NCBI GenBank assembly: GCA_016874755.1
Contig: VGTH01000001.1
Coordinates: forward strand, 1 to 64,000
DNA from: Deltaproteobacteria bacterium
GTDB taxonomy: Bacteria > Desulfobacterota > Binatia > UBA9968
DNA: 64,000 nucleotides
Direction: 5' to 3'
Notes under the pieces: generated by a model
The model's input: only the letters and a program-made list of their open reading frames with translations
What the model was told of the DNA's origin: nothing
Database searches by the model: none
Shown: positions 17,001 to 26,117 of the stretch, one piece after another
How positions within the stretch are numbered: the stretch's first letter is position 1
How the letters are laid out: each line of letters begins with the position of its first letter
Program-made: the position numbers and the translations under genes

Positions 17001-18092
17001 ATGAAAAGTATCTTCACATTTTTATTCATCGTTCTTTTCAGCGGCTCCGCCGCGGCCCAAACCAAAGGCGAGAAAGAATGGCAAGACGTCATTGCCGCCG
17101 CGAAAAAAGAAGGCAAAGTTGTGGTCGCCGGTTCGCCCGACCCGGTGATGCGCAACGAGGTGATTCCCAAGTTCACTTCGCGCTTTGGCATACCCGTGGA
17201 GTTTGTCGCGGGCCGGTCGAGCCAGATCGTCGCTCGGGTTGAGACGGAGCGGGCGTCGGGCATTTACACGATCGATGTCTTTCTCGCGGGGCCGGATACT
17301 TCGGCGAACGAGCTTTACAAGGACAAGATGATCGATCCGCTGAAGCCTTTGCTCGCGATGCCCGAAGTGGTCGACGGGTCTAAATGGAAAAACGGCAAAG
17401 TTTGGTTTGCCGACCCGCAGGAGCAGTTCGTCGTGCGTGCGTTCAGCAGCGTGGCCACGCTGTTATTTATCAACACTGAGCATGTCAAGCCGGAAGAGAT
17501 GCGTGACATGAAGGACCTGCTCAATCCCAAATGGCGCGGCAAGATCGCCGCCGAGGATCCGACCACGACCGGCGCTGGCGCCAACAAGGCAGCGCGCTTT
17601 CATCACGATCTCGGCGAAGAATTCGTCAAGAAGCTCTACATCGAACAGAAGCCGGTGCGCACGCGCGATCGGCGCCAGATGACCGATTGGCTGGCGCGCG
17701 GCACCCAGCCGATCTGCCTCGATTGCCGCGAGGATGACGTCCGGCCCTTGCTCAAGGATGGATTTAAGATTCTCGAAATTTTCGAGCTGAACGGCGCGGC
17801 GCCGACGATCAACGGCTCGCCCTGGATGTTGTCGCTGGCCAACAAAGCGCCGCATCCGAAGGCCGCGCAAGTTTTTGCCAATTGGATTCTCTCGAAAGAG
17901 GGGCTGGAGACCTACGGCCGCGGCTATGGCTCGGCGACGCTGCGCACCGATATCGACGAGTCCTATCTGAAGCCCGGTAATCTGCCCAAGAAAGGCGTGA
18001 AGTATTTTGACGATACCGAGTGGAAGTGGGTCGTCACGGGCAGGCAAGAACATCGCGATAAAGTTTGGCAGCTCTTGAAGGCAGCGCGCTGA
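17001..18092 (+). CDS. Iron(III)-type ABC substrate-binding protein (2)
   Basis: A 363-residue type II binding protein. The signal peptide is MKSIFTFLFIVLFSGSAAAQ. The mature start EWQDVIAAAKKEGKVVVAGS and the late SLANKAPHPKAAQVFANWIL match the family-1 group. GAAGGAG precedes the ATG. It is likely the cognate binding protein of the permease at 15137 (140 bp upstream, same strand). Cargo unknown. Confidence 0.85.
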   Translation: MKSIFTFLFIVLFSGSAAAQTKGEKEWQDVIAAAKKEGKVVVAGSPDPVMRNEVIPKFTSRFGIPVEFVAGRSSQIVARVETERASGIYTIDVFLAGPDTSANELYKDKMIDPLKPLLAMPEVVDGSKWKNGKVWFADPQEQFVVRAFSSVATLLFINTEHVKPEEMRDMKDLLNPKWRGKIAAEDPTTTGAGANKAARFHHDLGEEFVKKLYIEQKPVRTRDRRQMTDWLARGTQPICLDCREDDVRPLLKDGFKILEIFELNGAAPTINGSPWMLSLANKAPHPKAAQVFANWILSKEGLETYGRGYGSATLRTDIDESYLKPGNLPKKGVKYFDDTEWKWVVTGRQEHRDKVWQLLKAAR

Positions 18093-18156
18093 CGGGCCGT
18101 TGGCGCGCGCAAACCGTTAGATAGCAATACGTCAAACAGAGAAAGGATCGACTATC

Positions 18157-19089
18157 ATGGCTAAGAAAATGAAGATATTTTATCGGGCGCCGAGTCACGT
18201 GCCGCTTTGGAAGGTGATGGAAGAAGGCGGCTTTCTCGCCAAGCAGGGCATTGAGATGGAGATGGGTTCGCTCGAAGGGCAGCGTAAACGTGCCGCCGAA
18301 GGGTTGAGAGCCGGCGAGCTCGATATCGTTTCTGGCAATCATCACAACTTATACGTTCGCAAAGCCTTGCACGGCGACCCGTACGTGCACATCGGCCAGA
18401 GCAATAACTCTTGGCGCGAGACCTTTCTGGTCTGTGGCAAGGGCGTCAATGGCGTGCAGGATTTGAAAGGCAAAAAAGTCGTCATGGATGATTTCGACGG
18501 CCATACCGGGCTAAACGTCTGGCTCTATCTGCACAAACATGGCCTGGAAGAAGGGCGCGATGTCGAGCTGGTGCAAAACGGCAAGAAAGGCGAAGAGCGT
18601 GCCCGTGACGTGATGGCCGGTCTGTTCGACGCGACGTTCATCCGCGCCGTCGACCGGCTGCGCGCGCTCAAGTTCGGCGCCAAGATCATCGAAGTCTCGC
18701 CGATGGCGATGATCGAAGGCGTGACGCTGACGACGACGACCACTTATGTGAAAAATCACGAAGACGAGTGCCGCTCACTGATCAAAGCCATGGTCGATGG
18801 CACGCATTTCTTCAAAACCAACAAAGCCGACACTCTGAAGATTGTCCAGAAGCACTGCTCCGACCTGCTCAAGATTCGCGGCGATGAAGAATGGGAATGC
18901 TTTTACGACAATCAGGTGCAGACCCTCGAAAGCGCGCCTTACCCGTCTTTGGAGGCGGTGCAAAACGTATTCGCCCTGGCGGTTAAGCGCAATCCAGAAA
19001 TCAAAGAGTACAATCCGCTGGCGCTGTGGGACTTGCACTACGTCAAAGAGCTCGACGACAGCGGCTATATCCGGAACTTGTATAAGTAA
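18157..19089 (+). CDS. NMT1/SsuA-like binding protein without signal peptide
   Basis: A 310-residue type II binding-fold protein related to NMT1/THI5 and SsuA binding proteins: IFYRAPSHVPLWKVMEEGGF, then KGKKVVMDDFDGHTGLNVWL. The N-terminus is charged and lacks any signal sequence, so if the start is right it is cytoplasmic. Related cytosolic folds include 4,5-dihydroxyphthalate decarboxylase. Either an enzyme or an orphan sensor is possible. AGAAAGGA precedes the ATG. It ends before a strong hairpin at 19112-19148. Confidence 0.7.
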   Translation: MAKKMKIFYRAPSHVPLWKVMEEGGFLAKQGIEMEMGSLEGQRKRAAEGLRAGELDIVSGNHHNLYVRKALHGDPYVHIGQSNNSWRETFLVCGKGVNGVQDLKGKKVVMDDFDGHTGLNVWLYLHKHGLEEGRDVELVQNGKKGEERARDVMAGLFDATFIRAVDRLRALKFGAKIIEVSPMAMIEGVTLTTTTTYVKNHEDECRSLIKAMVDGTHFFKTNKADTLKIVQKHCSDLLKIRGDEEWECFYDNQVQTLESAPYPSLEAVQNVFALAVKRNPEIKEYNPLALWDLHYVKELDDSGYIRNLYK

Positions 19090-19111
19090 CTCGCAAGCTC
19101 GTCACTTGCGT

Positions 19112-19148
19112 AGAAAGCCCGGTGCAGATGTTCTTCACCGGGCTTTCT
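19112..19148 (+). terminator. Strong hairpin, likely terminator
   Basis: AGAAAGCCCGGTG and CACCGGGCTTTCT are perfect 13-bp complementary arms around an 11-base loop, 22 bp after the stop of the NMT1-like gene. There is no long T-run, but the 3' arm ends CTTTCT. It may also limit read-through into the carboxyltransferase gene. Confidence 0.6.
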
Positions 19149-19211
19149 CGCTTATGCGCGTTTCAATGGCGACTCGCCTAGCAGCCCGCAATTGTGGTAT
19201 GGCTCGGGCAT

Positions 19212-20660
19212 ATGGAAGAAGTAAAAATCGTCGACACCACCCTGCGCGATGGCGACATCAGCCTGTGGGCCTATGGCATGACTACGGGCATGATGCTGCC
19301 GACGTTGCCTCACCTGGACGAAGCGGGTTTTGACTCGATGGAGTTCTTTCTAAACTTGCGGCTGAAAAAATTCGTCCGCGAGCACAAGGAAGATCCTTTC
19401 GATTGGCTGCGTCTGGGCACCAAGCAAGTGAAGAAGACGCGGCTGCGTTACCACGGCGGACTGCACAGCGGTTTTGAGTTCATTCCGTACTGCATTCGCG
19501 AGCTGTTGATCAAAACCGTCGTCAAATACGGTATCGATCTGACCCGCTCATCGAACGCTTGGAACAACTACGAGCTCCTGGGCAAAGAGGCGATCGAGCT
19601 GAAGAAGCTCGGCATGGAGATGGTGATGAATCTGATCTATGCCGTCTCGCCGCGCCACACCGACGAATACTATGCACAGAAAGCACGCGACGCCGCGGCG
19701 TTGAAACCCTATCGGCTTTGTTTCAAAGACGTCGGCGGCATGCTGACGCCCGAGCGCACACGGACGCTGGTGCGACTGATCAAGCAAAACATTGGCGATA
19801 CGCCGTTAGAATTTCACGCCCACTGCAACAACGGCTTGGCGCCGTTCAATCTGCTTGAAGCGGTCAAAGAAGGCGTGCGCATCGTCCACACGGCGATACC
19901 GCCGCTCGCCAATGGCTCGTCGCAGCCATCGGTTTTCAACGTCGCCAGCAACCTGCGAGCGCTCGGCTACAAGCCGTTGGTCAATACCGACGTGCTGCTG
20001 CCGGTGAGCGAACATTTCAGTCGCGTCGCCAAGGAAGCCGGCCTGCCCGTGGGAACACCGCGTGAGTATGATCAAGCCTGGTACGGCCATCAAGTTCCCG
20101 GCGGTATGATTTCCAATCTGCGCCATCAACTGAAGCTCATGGGCAAAGAAGACAAGATGGCGGAAGTGCTAGAAGAGATTTCCCGCGTGCGCGCCGAGCT
20201 GGGCTATCCGATCATGGTGACGCCATTCGCTCAGTTCGTCGGCAGCCAGGCGGCGATCAACGTCATGCTCGGTGAGCGCTACAAAGAGGTCACCGACCAG
20301 GTGATCCAATACGCGCTGGGCCTTTGGGGTAAAGAAGGCAGCGATTACATGGATAAGGAAGTCAAAGCGAAGATTCTTAACCGAGCGCGCGCCCGTGAAA
20401 TTGAAAAGACCGTCTATCCTGAACCGTCGTTGGCTGAAGTGCGCAAACAGTACGGCGGGCCGCACTTGTCCGATGAAGATTTGCTGCTGCGCTTCTACGC
20501 CGGGCCGGAGTTTGTCGACGCGCTGAAAAATGCCCCGCCGCGCAAAGAATATCTCGACGCGCGCAAGCCGTTGGTTCGTTTGGTCGAGGAGTTGGGCAAA
20601 AAGAAATTGGCCCATGTGTACATTCGCAAGGGGGATTTTTCGCTAACCATCGCGCGCTAG
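19212..20660 (+). CDS. Pyruvate/oxaloacetate carboxyltransferase-like protein (HMGL-like plus PYC_OADA)
   Basis: A 482-residue TIM-barrel protein. EEVKIVDTTLRDGD is the HMGL-like opening with the metal-binding Asp; LCFKDVGGMLTPERT carries the conserved Lys of the carboxyltransferase; EFHAHCNNGLAP has the metal His pair. Residues about 290-420 are the conserved carboxylase domain (YDQAWYGHQVPGGMISNL). There is no biotinyl domain and no biotin carboxylase gene nearby, so it resembles a stand-alone PycB/OadA core. It may act on pyruvate or oxaloacetate from aldolase steps (inference). ATG at 19212 is preferred to a GTG at 19194. Confidence 0.82.
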   Translation: MEEVKIVDTTLRDGDISLWAYGMTTGMMLPTLPHLDEAGFDSMEFFLNLRLKKFVREHKEDPFDWLRLGTKQVKKTRLRYHGGLHSGFEFIPYCIRELLIKTVVKYGIDLTRSSNAWNNYELLGKEAIELKKLGMEMVMNLIYAVSPRHTDEYYAQKARDAAALKPYRLCFKDVGGMLTPERTRTLVRLIKQNIGDTPLEFHAHCNNGLAPFNLLEAVKEGVRIVHTAIPPLANGSSQPSVFNVASNLRALGYKPLVNTDVLLPVSEHFSRVAKEAGLPVGTPREYDQAWYGHQVPGGMISNLRHQLKLMGKEDKMAEVLEEISRVRAELGYPIMVTPFAQFVGSQAAINVMLGERYKEVTDQVIQYALGLWGKEGSDYMDKEVKAKILNRARAREIEKTVYPEPSLAEVRKQYGGPHLSDEDLLLRFYAGPEFVDALKNAPPRKEYLDARKPLVRLVEELGKKKLAHVYIRKGDFSLTIAR

Positions 20661-20674
20661 CGCGCGCGCTTAGT

Positions 20675-20721
20675 ATTCCAGATTCCAGATTAGCTCGGAC
20701 AAACAATTTGGAATCTGGAAT
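20675..20721. repeat. Inverted repeat (ATTCCAGATTCCA arms)
   Basis: Perfect 13-bp arms (20675-20687 and 20709-20721) with a 21-base loop. The right arm ends four bases before the AAGGAGGT site of the next gene, so a folded transcript could affect its translation. Confidence 0.6.
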
Positions 20722-20737
20722 TTCCAAGGAGGTCCTT

Positions 20738-21739
20738 ATGGCCAAAGTGGAACCGTACACCGAGCACTGGGGTCGCGAAGGGTTCTACGGCGATGGTATC
20801 AATGTGCTGCGGGCGCAGCATGTGCCGGATTTTCTCCGAGTGAGCGGCCCGCACGCGCCGCACCGATTCAACATCGCGGATGTGAACTTGGCCGATCGCG
20901 CGGATGCCGGTGCTTTGCCAACGCCGGTTATGTTGAGCCGCACCGGCGCGCAGCTTTGCGTGTCGGTGCGTGAGCGGCCGATGCCGTTTGTGATTGCCAA
21001 CGTCGAAGCCGATGAGGTGCATTTCATTCAGCAAGGTGAGGTCCGTTTCGCCACGGCCTACGGAAACATTACCGGTGGTGCCGGCGACTTTGTTTTTATC
21101 CCGCGCGCGGTGCCCTATCGCATCGAAACAGAAAGAGGGCCGACGTTGTCGCTGATCGTAGAAACTCCCGGGGCGACGAAGTTCGCTGCGGCGCCACAAT
21201 TCGAGCCGCAGATCGAAAGCGCTGTCATCGAGAGTCGTCCGGCGCAGAGCGTCGAGACGACGGTGTTGCTAAAATCGTTCGACGGCGTGACGCGCTACGT
21301 CAAGCCCTACGATCCATTTGCGATGGTCTCGGTCAGCGGCGGCAACAATCCGGTGTGGAAAATCAATCTGAAAAATATCCCGGTCAACGAAGCAGGCCAT
21401 CCGCGGCAGTTCGCCGCCTCGCCAAACAATGACGAACTGTTCTACACGTTAAGTGCGCGGCGCCGGCGCCGGCCGCCGATGCACTACAACGCCGACTACG
21501 ACGAAATGATTTTCTACTTCACTGGGCCGGGCGCCTACGGCGCGGTGAAAGAGCCCGGCACACTGACGTGGGTACCCAAGGGTGTGCCACACCATGGGCC
21601 GACTGAAGATGTGCCCGAGGGATATCTAGCCTGGATGCTGGAGTCGCGCCCGACGCTGCGGCTCAGCGACGCTGGCCAAAAGGTCGCGCAGTTGATGGAA
21701 ACCGACCTCTACGGCCCGCACCCGTCGGGTCGGAGATAA
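20738..21739 (+). CDS. Homogentisate 1,2-dioxygenase-like bicupin
   Basis: A 333-residue double-cupin protein of the HmgA-like family, which opens aromatic rings with Fe(II). Metal-site candidates: His of PPMHYNADYDE, the following acidic pair, and PHHGPTED. It is about 100 residues shorter than true homogentisate dioxygenase (around 440), so the substrate may differ. AAGGAGGT at 20726-20733 fixes the start at 20738 rather than 20708. It ends the plus-strand catabolic run. Confidence 0.78.
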   Translation: MAKVEPYTEHWGREGFYGDGINVLRAQHVPDFLRVSGPHAPHRFNIADVNLADRADAGALPTPVMLSRTGAQLCVSVRERPMPFVIANVEADEVHFIQQGEVRFATAYGNITGGAGDFVFIPRAVPYRIETERGPTLSLIVETPGATKFAAAPQFEPQIESAVIESRPAQSVETTVLLKSFDGVTRYVKPYDPFAMVSVSGGNNPVWKINLKNIPVNEAGHPRQFAASPNNDELFYTLSARRRRRPPMHYNADYDEMIFYFTGPGAYGAVKEPGTLTWVPKGVPHHGPTEDVPEGYLAWMLESRPTLRLSDAGQKVAQLMETDLYGPHPSGRR

Positions 21740-21742
21740 GAA

Positions 21743-21826
21743 ATATCTCGCGCAAAGGCGCAAAGGACGCAAAGGTCTCGGGAAAATTCTTTCTTTGCGT
21801 CCTTTGCGCCTTTGCGCGAGGGATAT
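21743..21826. repeat. Inverted repeat, family B (CGCAAAGGCGCAAAGGACGCAAAG type)
   Basis: A long near-perfect hairpin between convergent genes. The left arm ATATCTCGCGCAAAGGCG... pairs with ...CGCCTTTGCGCGAGGGATAT. The arm repeats the unit GCGCAAAG/GACGCAAAG. It could end transcription from both sides. Confidence 0.8.
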
Positions 21827-21831
21827 CCGGC

Positions 21832-23328
21832 TCATAACCCTGTCGTGCTTGCCGGTGGTTTTCGGTGGTGCGTCGCCTGCTCGTAGGCGTAGGCGAACTT
21901 GATCATGTTGCCGTCATCGTAGGGCCGGCCGATGAAGCATAGGCCGGCTGGAAGATTATCCCGCGTGAAACCGGCGGGCACGGTGATCGTCGGCACCCAG
22001 ATTAAAAAAGTATTCAACGTCGGCGCGCCCTTCTGATCGACGTAGGGCGGTGCGATGCCGTCTTTGATGAACGTCGGTTGATGCTCGACAGTTTTGTGCA
22101 CGATGGCATCGAGCTTGTTGTCGGCCATCACCTTTAAGAACAGCGTCATCAGCTCGTCCTGCGCGCGCAGAAATTCGTAATGTTTGGCGGCGTCGGGGCT
22201 GCGCTTGAATCGTTCCTGTGAATGTTTGACAACTTTGGCGAAGTCCGGCGCGGCGATGACGTCTTGGGCGGTTTTGAATGGCGCCTTGGCGCTGCGGCCG
22301 TAGTAATTCTTGAACGATTGATCGGTGTCGCCCGGGCCGCCCGATCGTTTCGCCAGCAGCTCTTTGATTTTCGGAATGGCAATCGGATCGACCAACACGG
22401 CGCCGGCGGCTTTGAGATCAGCGATTGCCTTGTCGAAAACGTCGGAAATCTTTTTGAAGTCTTCGGATTCCGGTTCGGCGTGCAAACCGATGGACTCGCG
22501 CATCACACCGATGCGCGCGCCCTTGAGTCCATCTTTGTTCAAGAACTTAGTGAACGTATCGGGCAGATTGCCAACGCCCCGCGCGGTGATCGGATCTTCC
22601 GGATCATAGCCGGCCATGACATCGAGCAGAATCGATAAGTCTTTCACTGTGCGCGCCATTGGGCCGAGTGAACCGAACAATTCCGGCCAGCAGCCGAAGA
22701 CGCCGCCGCGGCTGACGATCCCTGCCGACGGCCGCATGCCAGCGATACCATTCCAAGTGGATGGCCGGCGGATCGACGCCAACCCTTCTTGACCGACGGC
22801 AACCGTAGAAAAATTCGCCGACACGGCAGCTGCCGATCCACCCGATGAACCGCCAACGGTGCGCTCGGTGTCATAGGGATTTCTTGTCGAACCGAACAGC
22901 GAGCCATGGGTGTCGCCGCCGCCCAATTCACCGAGCGTCGCTTTGGCGAGAATCACCGCGCCGGCTTTGCGCAATTTCTCGGCGACGAAACAATCGCGAT
23001 CGGGAAAAAATTCCTTGAAAAGAACCGACCCCAACGTTGTCGGCATGCCTTTGACGTCGGCTTGATCTTTGACGATGACCGGAATGCCGTGCAGGGGTCC
23101 CGTGGGCCCGGAGGTTTTATAGGCGGCATCGAGGCGATCCGCTTCCTTGAGAGCATCGTTATTCAACGAGATGATCGCGTTGATGTTCGGGCCCTTCTGG
23201 TCGAACGCTTCGATGCGATCCAAATACATTTGCACCACTTGCCGGCAAGTGACCTGGCCGGATTTGTAAGCAGCGTGGATGTCATCGACGGTCGCTTCAA
23301 CGACGTTGAAATTATTTGCTTGTGCCAT
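21832..23328 (-). CDS. Amidase (amidase signature family)
   Basis: A 498-residue hydrolase. The Ser-Ser-Lys triad is visible: Lys in VIVKDQADVKG, Ser in VGGSSGGSAAAV, and the nucleophile Ser in ASIRRPSTW. The usual D-x-G-G before the nucleophile is replaced by EGLA. No signal peptide, so cytoplasmic. GGAGGAG seven bases upstream supports ATG 23328 over the longer frame to 23370. A distant paralogue, secreted, is at 51765. Substrate unknown. Confidence 0.87.
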   Translation of the reverse strand: MAQANNFNVVEATVDDIHAAYKSGQVTCRQVVQMYLDRIEAFDQKGPNINAIISLNNDALKEADRLDAAYKTSGPTGPLHGIPVIVKDQADVKGMPTTLGSVLFKEFFPDRDCFVAEKLRKAGAVILAKATLGELGGGDTHGSLFGSTRNPYDTERTVGGSSGGSAAAVSANFSTVAVGQEGLASIRRPSTWNGIAGMRPSAGIVSRGGVFGCWPELFGSLGPMARTVKDLSILLDVMAGYDPEDPITARGVGNLPDTFTKFLNKDGLKGARIGVMRESIGLHAEPESEDFKKISDVFDKAIADLKAAGAVLVDPIAIPKIKELLAKRSGGPGDTDQSFKNYYGRSAKAPFKTAQDVIAAPDFAKVVKHSQERFKRSPDAAKHYEFLRAQDELMTLFLKVMADNKLDAIVHKTVEHQPTFIKDGIAPPYVDQKGAPTLNTFLIWVPTITVPAGFTRDNLPAGLCFIGRPYDDGNMIKFAYAYEQATHHRKPPASTTGL

Positions 23329-23479
23329 GAAAGTTCTCCTCCAGGTGGGATCATTCCTTTGATATTCCAAAGGGGTGCGCTGTGTCTAGCTGCAGAGCAA
23401 AAAACTTCGCTGAAAGATTTGTGCGAAAAATGTTTTTCACTGCGAACTTTCAAGCAAAAATCACCCAGTCCACAGAAAC

Positions 23480-23500
23480 TGTTGATAACTCTGTGGATAA
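23480..23500 (-). promoter_or_regulatory. Two adjacent DnaA-box-like 9-mers
   Basis: TGTGGATAA (23492-23500) is a perfect DnaA box on the minus strand (TTATCCACA). TGTTGATAA (23480-23488) differs by one base (TTATCAACA). An 8-bp inverted repeat TCCACAGA/TCTGTGGA (23469-23497) spans them. A third site is at 23684. Confidence 0.5.
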
Positions 23501-23683
23501 CTTTCGCTACCCCCTGGGGAAGCGGCGGTGGGATGCCTAGCCGAGCCCTTTGCATATAATTTTGGCTCAAAAAGTTGCGCAAATTCAGGAAGTTGAATCA
23601 CCGACCTGTTTTCTAGTTTGGCGCTGTGGCAAGGCCGCTGAAAGATCGCTCCAGCGAACCAAAAAACTGCCGCGACTTGAGAG

Positions 23684-23692
23684 TTATCAACA
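23684..23692 (+). promoter_or_regulatory. DnaA-box-like 9-mer
   Basis: TTATCAACA, one mismatch from the TTATCCACA consensus, about 190 bp from the pair at 23480-23500. Confidence 0.35.
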
Positions 23693-23717
23693 GATTGTGT
23701 GTTCATCTTTGTACTCG

Positions 23718-23746
23718 TTGTCAGTGCCAGAAGTGATTGTTATAGA
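23718..23746 (+). promoter_or_regulatory. Sigma-70-like promoter for the aminotransferase
   Basis: TTGTCA (5 of 6) and TATAGA (4 of 6) are separated by 17 bp. The predicted start lies about 35 bp before the ATG, leaving room for the GAGGAG ribosome site. Confidence 0.5.
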
Positions 23747-23787
23747 AGAATTTTTGCCTCAATATCGTCATCAACCGAGGAGAATTC

Positions 23788-24960
23788 ATGGCAGTCATGT
23801 CGCAACGCGTCGCCGGTTTCGGCACGACCATCTTCAGCGATATCAATGCGCTCGCCCTAGAACACAAAGCCGTGAACTTGGGGCAAGGAGCGCCCGATTT
23901 CGATGGCCCGCCCGAAGTTTTGGCCGCTGCCGTGCGCGCGGTCAACAGCGCGCTCAATCAATATGCGCCGGGAGCGGGAATGAAAACCGCGCGCGAAGCG
24001 ATCGCGCGTCACGCGGAACGTTTTTACGAACAAAAACTAAATCCCGACAACGAAGTCTTGATCACCACCGGCGCCACTGAAGGAATGTTCGCCGCGATTC
24101 TCGGACTTGCCGATCCCGGCGACGAAGTCATCGTTTTTCAACCGGTGTATGACACTTACGTACCCAACATGGTGATGGGCGGCGTGATGCCGCGCTACGT
24201 CACGCTGCGCGGCGATGGTTGGAATTTCGACCCCGACGAATTGGCCAAAGCGTTCACCTCGCGCACGCGCGCGATCATCGTCAACACGCCGCACAACCCG
24301 ACGGGAAAAGTCTATGCGCGCGAGGAGCTGCGCATCATCGCCGATCTCTGCGTCAAGCATGATGTCGTCGCCATCACCGACGAAGTCTACGAACATATCG
24401 TCTATGACGACGCCATGCACACGCGCCTGGCGACGTTAGCCGGCATGCAAGATCGCACCGTGACGATCAGCAGCTTGGGAAAAACCTTCAGCGTCACAGG
24501 TTGGAAAATCGGTTGGGCGACCGGGGCCGCTCCATTGGTCCACGCGGTCAATCAGGCGCACCAATTCATTACGTTTGCGGTTGCGTCGCCGTTGCAAGCC
24601 GCGGCGGCCGCGGCGCTCGACTTGCCGTTTAGCTTTTACGAGAACTTACAGGCAACCTACCAGGCGCGCCGCGACCGCATGGTCGAAGTATTGAAAAAGG
24701 CAGGATTCAAAGTGCTAAAATCCCAGGGCAGCTATTTCATCATGGTCGACTGGCGCAATGTGGCGCCGGCGCATGTGGAAAATGACATGCAGTTTGCCCA
24801 ATGGCTGATCAAAGAGATCGGCGTTGCCTGTATTCCCGCCAGCCCGTTTTACCGGGACGCCGACAAGCCGCTGGCGAAGAACTTTGCCCGCTTTGCGGTG
24901 TGTAAGAAAGATGAAACGCTTGACGGGGCGGCGGAGCGACTGCTGAAACTGGCGGGTTGA
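23788..24960 (+). CDS. Class I/II PLP aminotransferase
   Basis: A 390-residue fold-type I aminotransferase (aspartate/kynurenine/methionine type). LGQGAPDFDGPPEV is the N-terminal arm, NTPHNPTGKVY the substrate-carboxylate region, TDEVYEHIVYDD the PLP Asp/Tyr region, and SSLGKTFSVTGWKIGW carries the Schiff-base Lys. The C-terminal RFAVCKKDETLD contains the substrate Arg. It transfers an amino group between an amino acid and a keto acid; MetC/YbdL-like methionine aminotransferase is a good guess. GAGGAG precedes the ATG. Confidence 0.9.
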   Translation: MAVMSQRVAGFGTTIFSDINALALEHKAVNLGQGAPDFDGPPEVLAAAVRAVNSALNQYAPGAGMKTAREAIARHAERFYEQKLNPDNEVLITTGATEGMFAAILGLADPGDEVIVFQPVYDTYVPNMVMGGVMPRYVTLRGDGWNFDPDELAKAFTSRTRAIIVNTPHNPTGKVYAREELRIIADLCVKHDVVAITDEVYEHIVYDDAMHTRLATLAGMQDRTVTISSLGKTFSVTGWKIGWATGAAPLVHAVNQAHQFITFAVASPLQAAAAAALDLPFSFYENLQATYQARRDRMVEVLKKAGFKVLKSQGSYFIMVDWRNVAPAHVENDMQFAQWLIKEIGVACIPASPFYRDADKPLAKNFARFAVCKKDETLDGAAERLLKLAG

Positions 24961-24983
24961 TCGTACTTCGATGGGGAAAACTT

Positions 24984-25072
24984 TCACCACGAAGGCACGA
25001 AGGACACGAAGGCAAGAAAAGAAACTCAAAACGCTTTTTTCGAATTTCGTGTACTTCGCGTCTTCGTGGTGA
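24984..25072. repeat. Inverted repeat, family A
   Basis: TCACCACGAAGGCACGAAGG... pairs with ...CTTCGTGGTGA across an 89-bp element between convergent genes. Confidence 0.78.
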
Positions 25073-25081
25073 GTCCGAATC

Positions 25082-26023
25082 TTACAGTTTCGAGAGATCG
25101 GTGATCTTGCCGCGCCGGCCCGCATGGTAGAAGTTGGGCCACTCTTCGACTTGTGCGTCGTGGTATTTTTCTCGGTACCACTGGGCCACTTCACCGGCGG
25201 TGGCGAACCACACCTTGGGATGTTTCTTGGCGTAGCGGATGAATTCGCGCAGCAAGAACGCCCGGAACGGCCGGCCGCCGACAAACGGATGATTGCCCCA
25301 CATCATGAACTTGGGGTCGCGCGCGCCCTCTTCGTAGAGGCAATCGAAGGTGTCTTTCCACATTTGCAATAAATCGCGCGGCGTTCTGCCGGCGCGTTGA
25401 TAGCTGGAATAGTCGTTCAAGTCCTGGAAGTACGACAGCACGGTTAATTCTTTTTTCCCGACTTTGAGCGTGTAGGGCGTTTCTTGATGCTGCGGGTCCA
25501 TCCAATAGGTGTAGCCGCATTCGAGAATTACTTCGGGCGTCGAGAAGCTGGGCGCGACACCGGTGGAGAGATAGCCGACCGGCGCCTTGCCAACGACATT
25601 TTTCACGGCGTCGACGGTCTTGAGCAAATCCTTTTTCTCCTGCGCCCGTTTTTTCATGTAGCTGTAATCATGAATCCAGGTCTCGGTGCCGATTTCGTGG
25701 CCATAGCGCGCCGAGTCTTGAAAAATTTCCGGATAGTTTTGCACCGTGATGCCGGTGGGGAAAAAACTCGTGCGAATCTTTTCGCTTTCGAAGACTTCGA
25801 GCATGCGGTAAATACCGACGCGCTCGCCGAACTCGCGGTCGGTGATGATCGCCAGGTTGCGCTTGGTGTCGGCGTTGCGCGGAAAGCTGCGGCGGTTTTC
25901 TTGCTGCAACGTGTCCGGGCCGCCCAGGTCCTCCGGCCAGGTTTCAAAGGCAACGCAGGGCGTGATCGCGATGCGCGCGCCATTGGGCCATTTGATCGGC
26001 TGACGTTTCGGTTTAACTCTCAT
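25082..26023 (-). CDS. Polysaccharide deacetylase family protein (PuuE-like)
   Basis: A 313-residue NodB-fold protein. IKWPNGARIAITPCVAFE and PEDLGGPDTL are typical of the allantoinase/PuuE-like subgroup; HEIGTETWIHDYSY has the metal His residues; APVGYLSTG and MMWGNHPFVGGRPFR follow. No signal peptide. AAGGAGG lies four bases before the ATG. It is a distant relative of the gene at 1499 and probably acts on a small C-N bond substrate (inference). Confidence 0.83.
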   Translation of the reverse strand: MRVKPKRQPIKWPNGARIAITPCVAFETWPEDLGGPDTLQQENRRSFPRNADTKRNLAIITDREFGERVGIYRMLEVFESEKIRTSFFPTGITVQNYPEIFQDSARYGHEIGTETWIHDYSYMKKRAQEKKDLLKTVDAVKNVVGKAPVGYLSTGVAPSFSTPEVILECGYTYWMDPQHQETPYTLKVGKKELTVLSYFQDLNDYSSYQRAGRTPRDLLQMWKDTFDCLYEEGARDPKFMMWGNHPFVGGRPFRAFLLREFIRYAKKHPKVWFATAGEVAQWYREKYHDAQVEEWPNFYHAGRRGKITDLSKL

Positions 26024-26117
26024 GCTGCCTCCTTACCGTTCAATCAAAAAATTTTTCTACTCATGCCACAGTTCGACATCGTTGCCAACCGAGTTTGTCA
26101 AAATCTTCGGAGAGCGG

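Larger units (their letters stand above)
23329..23787. other. 459-bp intergenic region between divergent genes
   Basis: The longest non-coding stretch apart from repeats. It is less GC-rich than its surroundings and holds three DnaA-box-like sites and a sigma-70-like promoter (listed separately). No coding frame looks real. Confidence 0.6.

Noticed and set aside
17001-18092. Ferric iron uptake as the sure function of the family-1 binding proteins
   Set aside because: The iron label is family-wide; no siderophore or Fur-box context is seen, and the neighbours are aromatic catabolism genes.
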